From the NCBI GenBank assembly GCA_029448655.1, contig JACCLO010000014.1, forward strand, positions 1,736,001 to 1,800,000: a DNA stretch of 64,000 nt. Reading direction: 5' to 3'. This DNA is from Wolfiporia cocos (Eukaryota > Basidiomycota > Agaricomycetes > Polyporales > Phaeolaceae). The notes under the pieces were generated by a model. It was not told where the DNA came from and made no database searches. It saw only the letters and a program-made list of their open reading frames with translations. The translations under genes were made by a program, and so were the position numbers. Of this stretch, positions 62,404 through 64,000 are shown piece after piece (position 1 is the first letter of the stretch; each line of letters opens with the position of its first letter).

Positions 62404-63622
62404 ATGGCGCGACGCAAAGCGGTGTCTTCTTCAGATAAATCCCCACATGAAACAAATATATCACAGTCATCAAAGTCTACAGGAGCTGATCGCGTGGACG
62501 CTGGCACTGGCAAATTAGTGGCCTTTCCCTTTGCGCGGTACATCTCAGCTGCCGGGGTTCACACTTGCCTTCTCGTGTTCATTGCTTTCTTTCTGCCTCG
62601 GACTTCACTCTCGAGCCTCATCAGTTCACAGTCCCACGATCCTGCAGAACAAACTACCAGCTCCAATATGCTGACACAGAATCCAACTCGGACTGTTCTG
62701 TGGATGTGTGGGGGTACAATGGTACTCCAGGTTTGGTGGGGTGGATGGCTCAGGACTTGGTCTCTCGAACAGCGGAGTCACGCCAGAAGCGAGAAGGACT
62801 CTTCTGAAGTGACCAAGCATAAGCTCGAAAGGAACACCCTAGAACGCCAGCGCATTGAGGTGAGACACTATGGGTCATCGCCTGACAGTTCGCTGCCAGT
62901 ACAGCAGCCTCTCACCAGCGTTCGCAGGCATTCAGAAAAGCGGCAGTGACCACTGCGGCTGCCTCGGTAGCGTTCTACATATTGATAGTGCTTTTTGGCG
63001 CTCCCATCGCAAGGTATGACCACATGCAATCCTGTCTTCCGCACGCCTTCCCGCCAACCGTTTCCGTGTACCAGCTATCCCCTGCAAACCTACTCTCTTG
63101 GCCTGCTTCTCGCGCTTCTGACAATCTGGACGCCTGCTTACGCGCTGGGGGCGCTCTCCTTCGGGTCTAGCACGGATGTTCTCGTCCTCAGAATGACTTG
63201 GATCCGGCTGTTTGCTGAGCTTCGGTAAGTTCGCGTTGCACCTCGTTGCCTGATGCGCGTTGTACAGATGGGGCATGCTCATCTTGTCTCAAAGGCCGCG
63301 GACTCCCATCGAACGAGCGATGGTGTACCCTGCAGTTGGCGCTGCAATTGGGTGCTGGTCAGGTGCAATCCCCATTGGACTCGATTGGGAGAGACCGTGG
63401 CAGGTGCGTTGCTCCGTGAGCATGTAGTCTTCATACATCACTCATCAGCCGAGCAAGGCGTGGCCGCTCACCTCCGCGTTTGGCGCCATATCGGGATATA
63501 TTCTAGGTTCGCTCGCAGCCTTGCTGGTCAGCGGAGTGGCACATCTTGCGCAAACCGATATCCTATCAAGCCCGCTCCTCTCTAAGGCAAAGAAGCAGAC
63601 AAAGAAATCTAACGAGAGCTAG
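62404..63622 (+). CDS. GPI11: GPI-anchor biosynthesis protein PIG-F/Gpi11
   Basis: ER membrane subunit that partners with the ethanolamine-phosphate transferases (PIG-O, PIG-G) in adding phosphoethanolamine to GPI mannoses. Five exons (62404-62859, 62928-63013, 63075-63224, 63295-63403, 63458-63622; 966 nt) encode 321 residues with about six membrane segments: FARYISAAGVHTCLLVFIAFFLP; LWMCGGTMVLQVWW; TAAASVAFYILIVLFGAPIA; YSLGLLLALLTIWTPAYALG; YPAVGAAIGCWSGAIPIGLDWERPWQ, which is the most conserved family segment; and AFGAISGYILGSLAALLVSGV. The C-terminus is lysine-rich (KAKKQTKK), consistent with ER retention. The acceptor choice at 62927 restores the frame before TM3. It converges on the phosphatase gene with only 59 bp between stop codons. 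Confidence 0.92.
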
Positions 63623-63681
63623 CCGCCACAGACCCTCTATATCTATGCGCATGCCCCACTCTATTAACGTCTATCGTCCGC

Positions 63682-64000
63682 CTATGGGATTGCAGCCCGC
63701 AGGTCGCCGAGTGAGTCCGTGAAGTAGTCGGGAACGGTGGCAGACGCGTTGGGTCCAACGACTTCGGACTCGTGCGTGATCCCTACGATCAATCAGTTCG
63801 TGTTCAAATTTGCATCAATATGTGGCGAACCCGTGAGCACTAGCAAGGTGGCGAGCCCACCCCTCTTCCCAAATTCGATATCAGTATTCAGTCGGTCGCC
63901 CACCATGATAGTCCGCTCGGGGTCAAACCGATACCTGCGAACGCTCAGCAGCCGCGCGCTCGCGCGTATAGCCACTCACTTTGCGCGGATGCAGTCAAGC
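63682..64000 (-). CDS. PHO13: PHO13-type HAD phosphatase, partial (5' part beyond right edge)
   Basis: C-terminal part of a 4-nitrophenylphosphatase/phosphoglycolate-phosphatase-type HAD enzyme, a cytosolic metabolite-repair phosphatase. Three exon pieces join: the last residues of an exon entering from the right edge (LDCIRA, to a GTGAGT donor near 63980), then [35 protein letters not shown] with HAD motif IV (GDRLNTD, metal-binding Asp), and a last exon [33 protein letters not shown] to the stop at 63682. These are hallmarks of the family's C-terminus. The nucleophile motif lies outside the window. Substrate within the family (phosphoglycolate or other phosphoesters) cannot be told from this part. 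Confidence 0.9.

Overview
The window is eukaryotic and almost certainly comes from a filamentous basidiomycete (Agaricomycetes-like). The genes carry many short introns of about 45-70 nt with GTRNGT donors and YAG acceptors, exons can be as small as 11-25 nt, the DNA is GC-rich, and the gene set is fungal: NADPH oxidase A, a Ste6-type ABC exporter, a mannitol-dehydrogenase-like SDR, a myo-inositol transporter, a Ccc1-type metal transporter and GH28 pectinase-like enzymes. Gene models were built by hand by joining reading frames across splice sites. For most of them the summed exon length is an exact multiple of three and family motifs are restored across junctions.

Layout. 1-6 kb: an unidentified gene running off the left edge (-), an NADP-type short-chain dehydrogenase (+), the RING-box protein RBX1 (-) and tubulin cofactor C (-). 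7.0-17.6 kb: one giant gene (+) of 17 exons and about 3,242 residues, with a PH domain buried in low-complexity Ser/Thr/Pro sequence, short tandem peptide repeats, an Arg/Glu coiled coil and a polyproline tail. 19.3-24.0 kb: a full-length ABC transporter resembling the a-factor exporter Ste6 (+). 25.8-30.8 kb: an AMSH-type JAMM deubiquitinase and a carnosine-N-methyltransferase-family enzyme (both +). 31.1-33.3 kb: a myo-inositol/proton symporter-type MFS protein (-). 35.2-39.9 kb: a degenerate 2-oxoglutarate-oxygenase-like protein and the 75-kDa subunit of complex I (both +). 40.2-48.6 kb: two GH28 paralogues transcribed away from each other (- and +), enclosing a Ccc1/VIT1-family transporter and an intron-containing tRNA-Ala(CGC). 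50.5-52.8 kb: NADPH oxidase NoxA (+). 55.8-56.9 kb: a bZIP factor (+). 62.4-64 kb: the GPI-anchor enzyme subunit PIG-F/Gpi11 (+), convergent with a PHO13-type HAD phosphatase (-) that is cut by the right edge.

There is no operon logic. Genes are monocistronic, and related functions are not clustered apart from the GH28 pair. Most genes are housekeeping: ubiquitin ligation and deubiquitination, tubulin folding, respiration, GPI anchors. The accessory and most curious parts are the giant PH protein, the GH28 pair with unusual active-site motifs, several GC-AG introns, and long stretches without recognisable genes (52.8-55.8 kb and 56.9-62.4 kb). No CRISPR array, rRNA, recognisable transposon or viral gene was seen.
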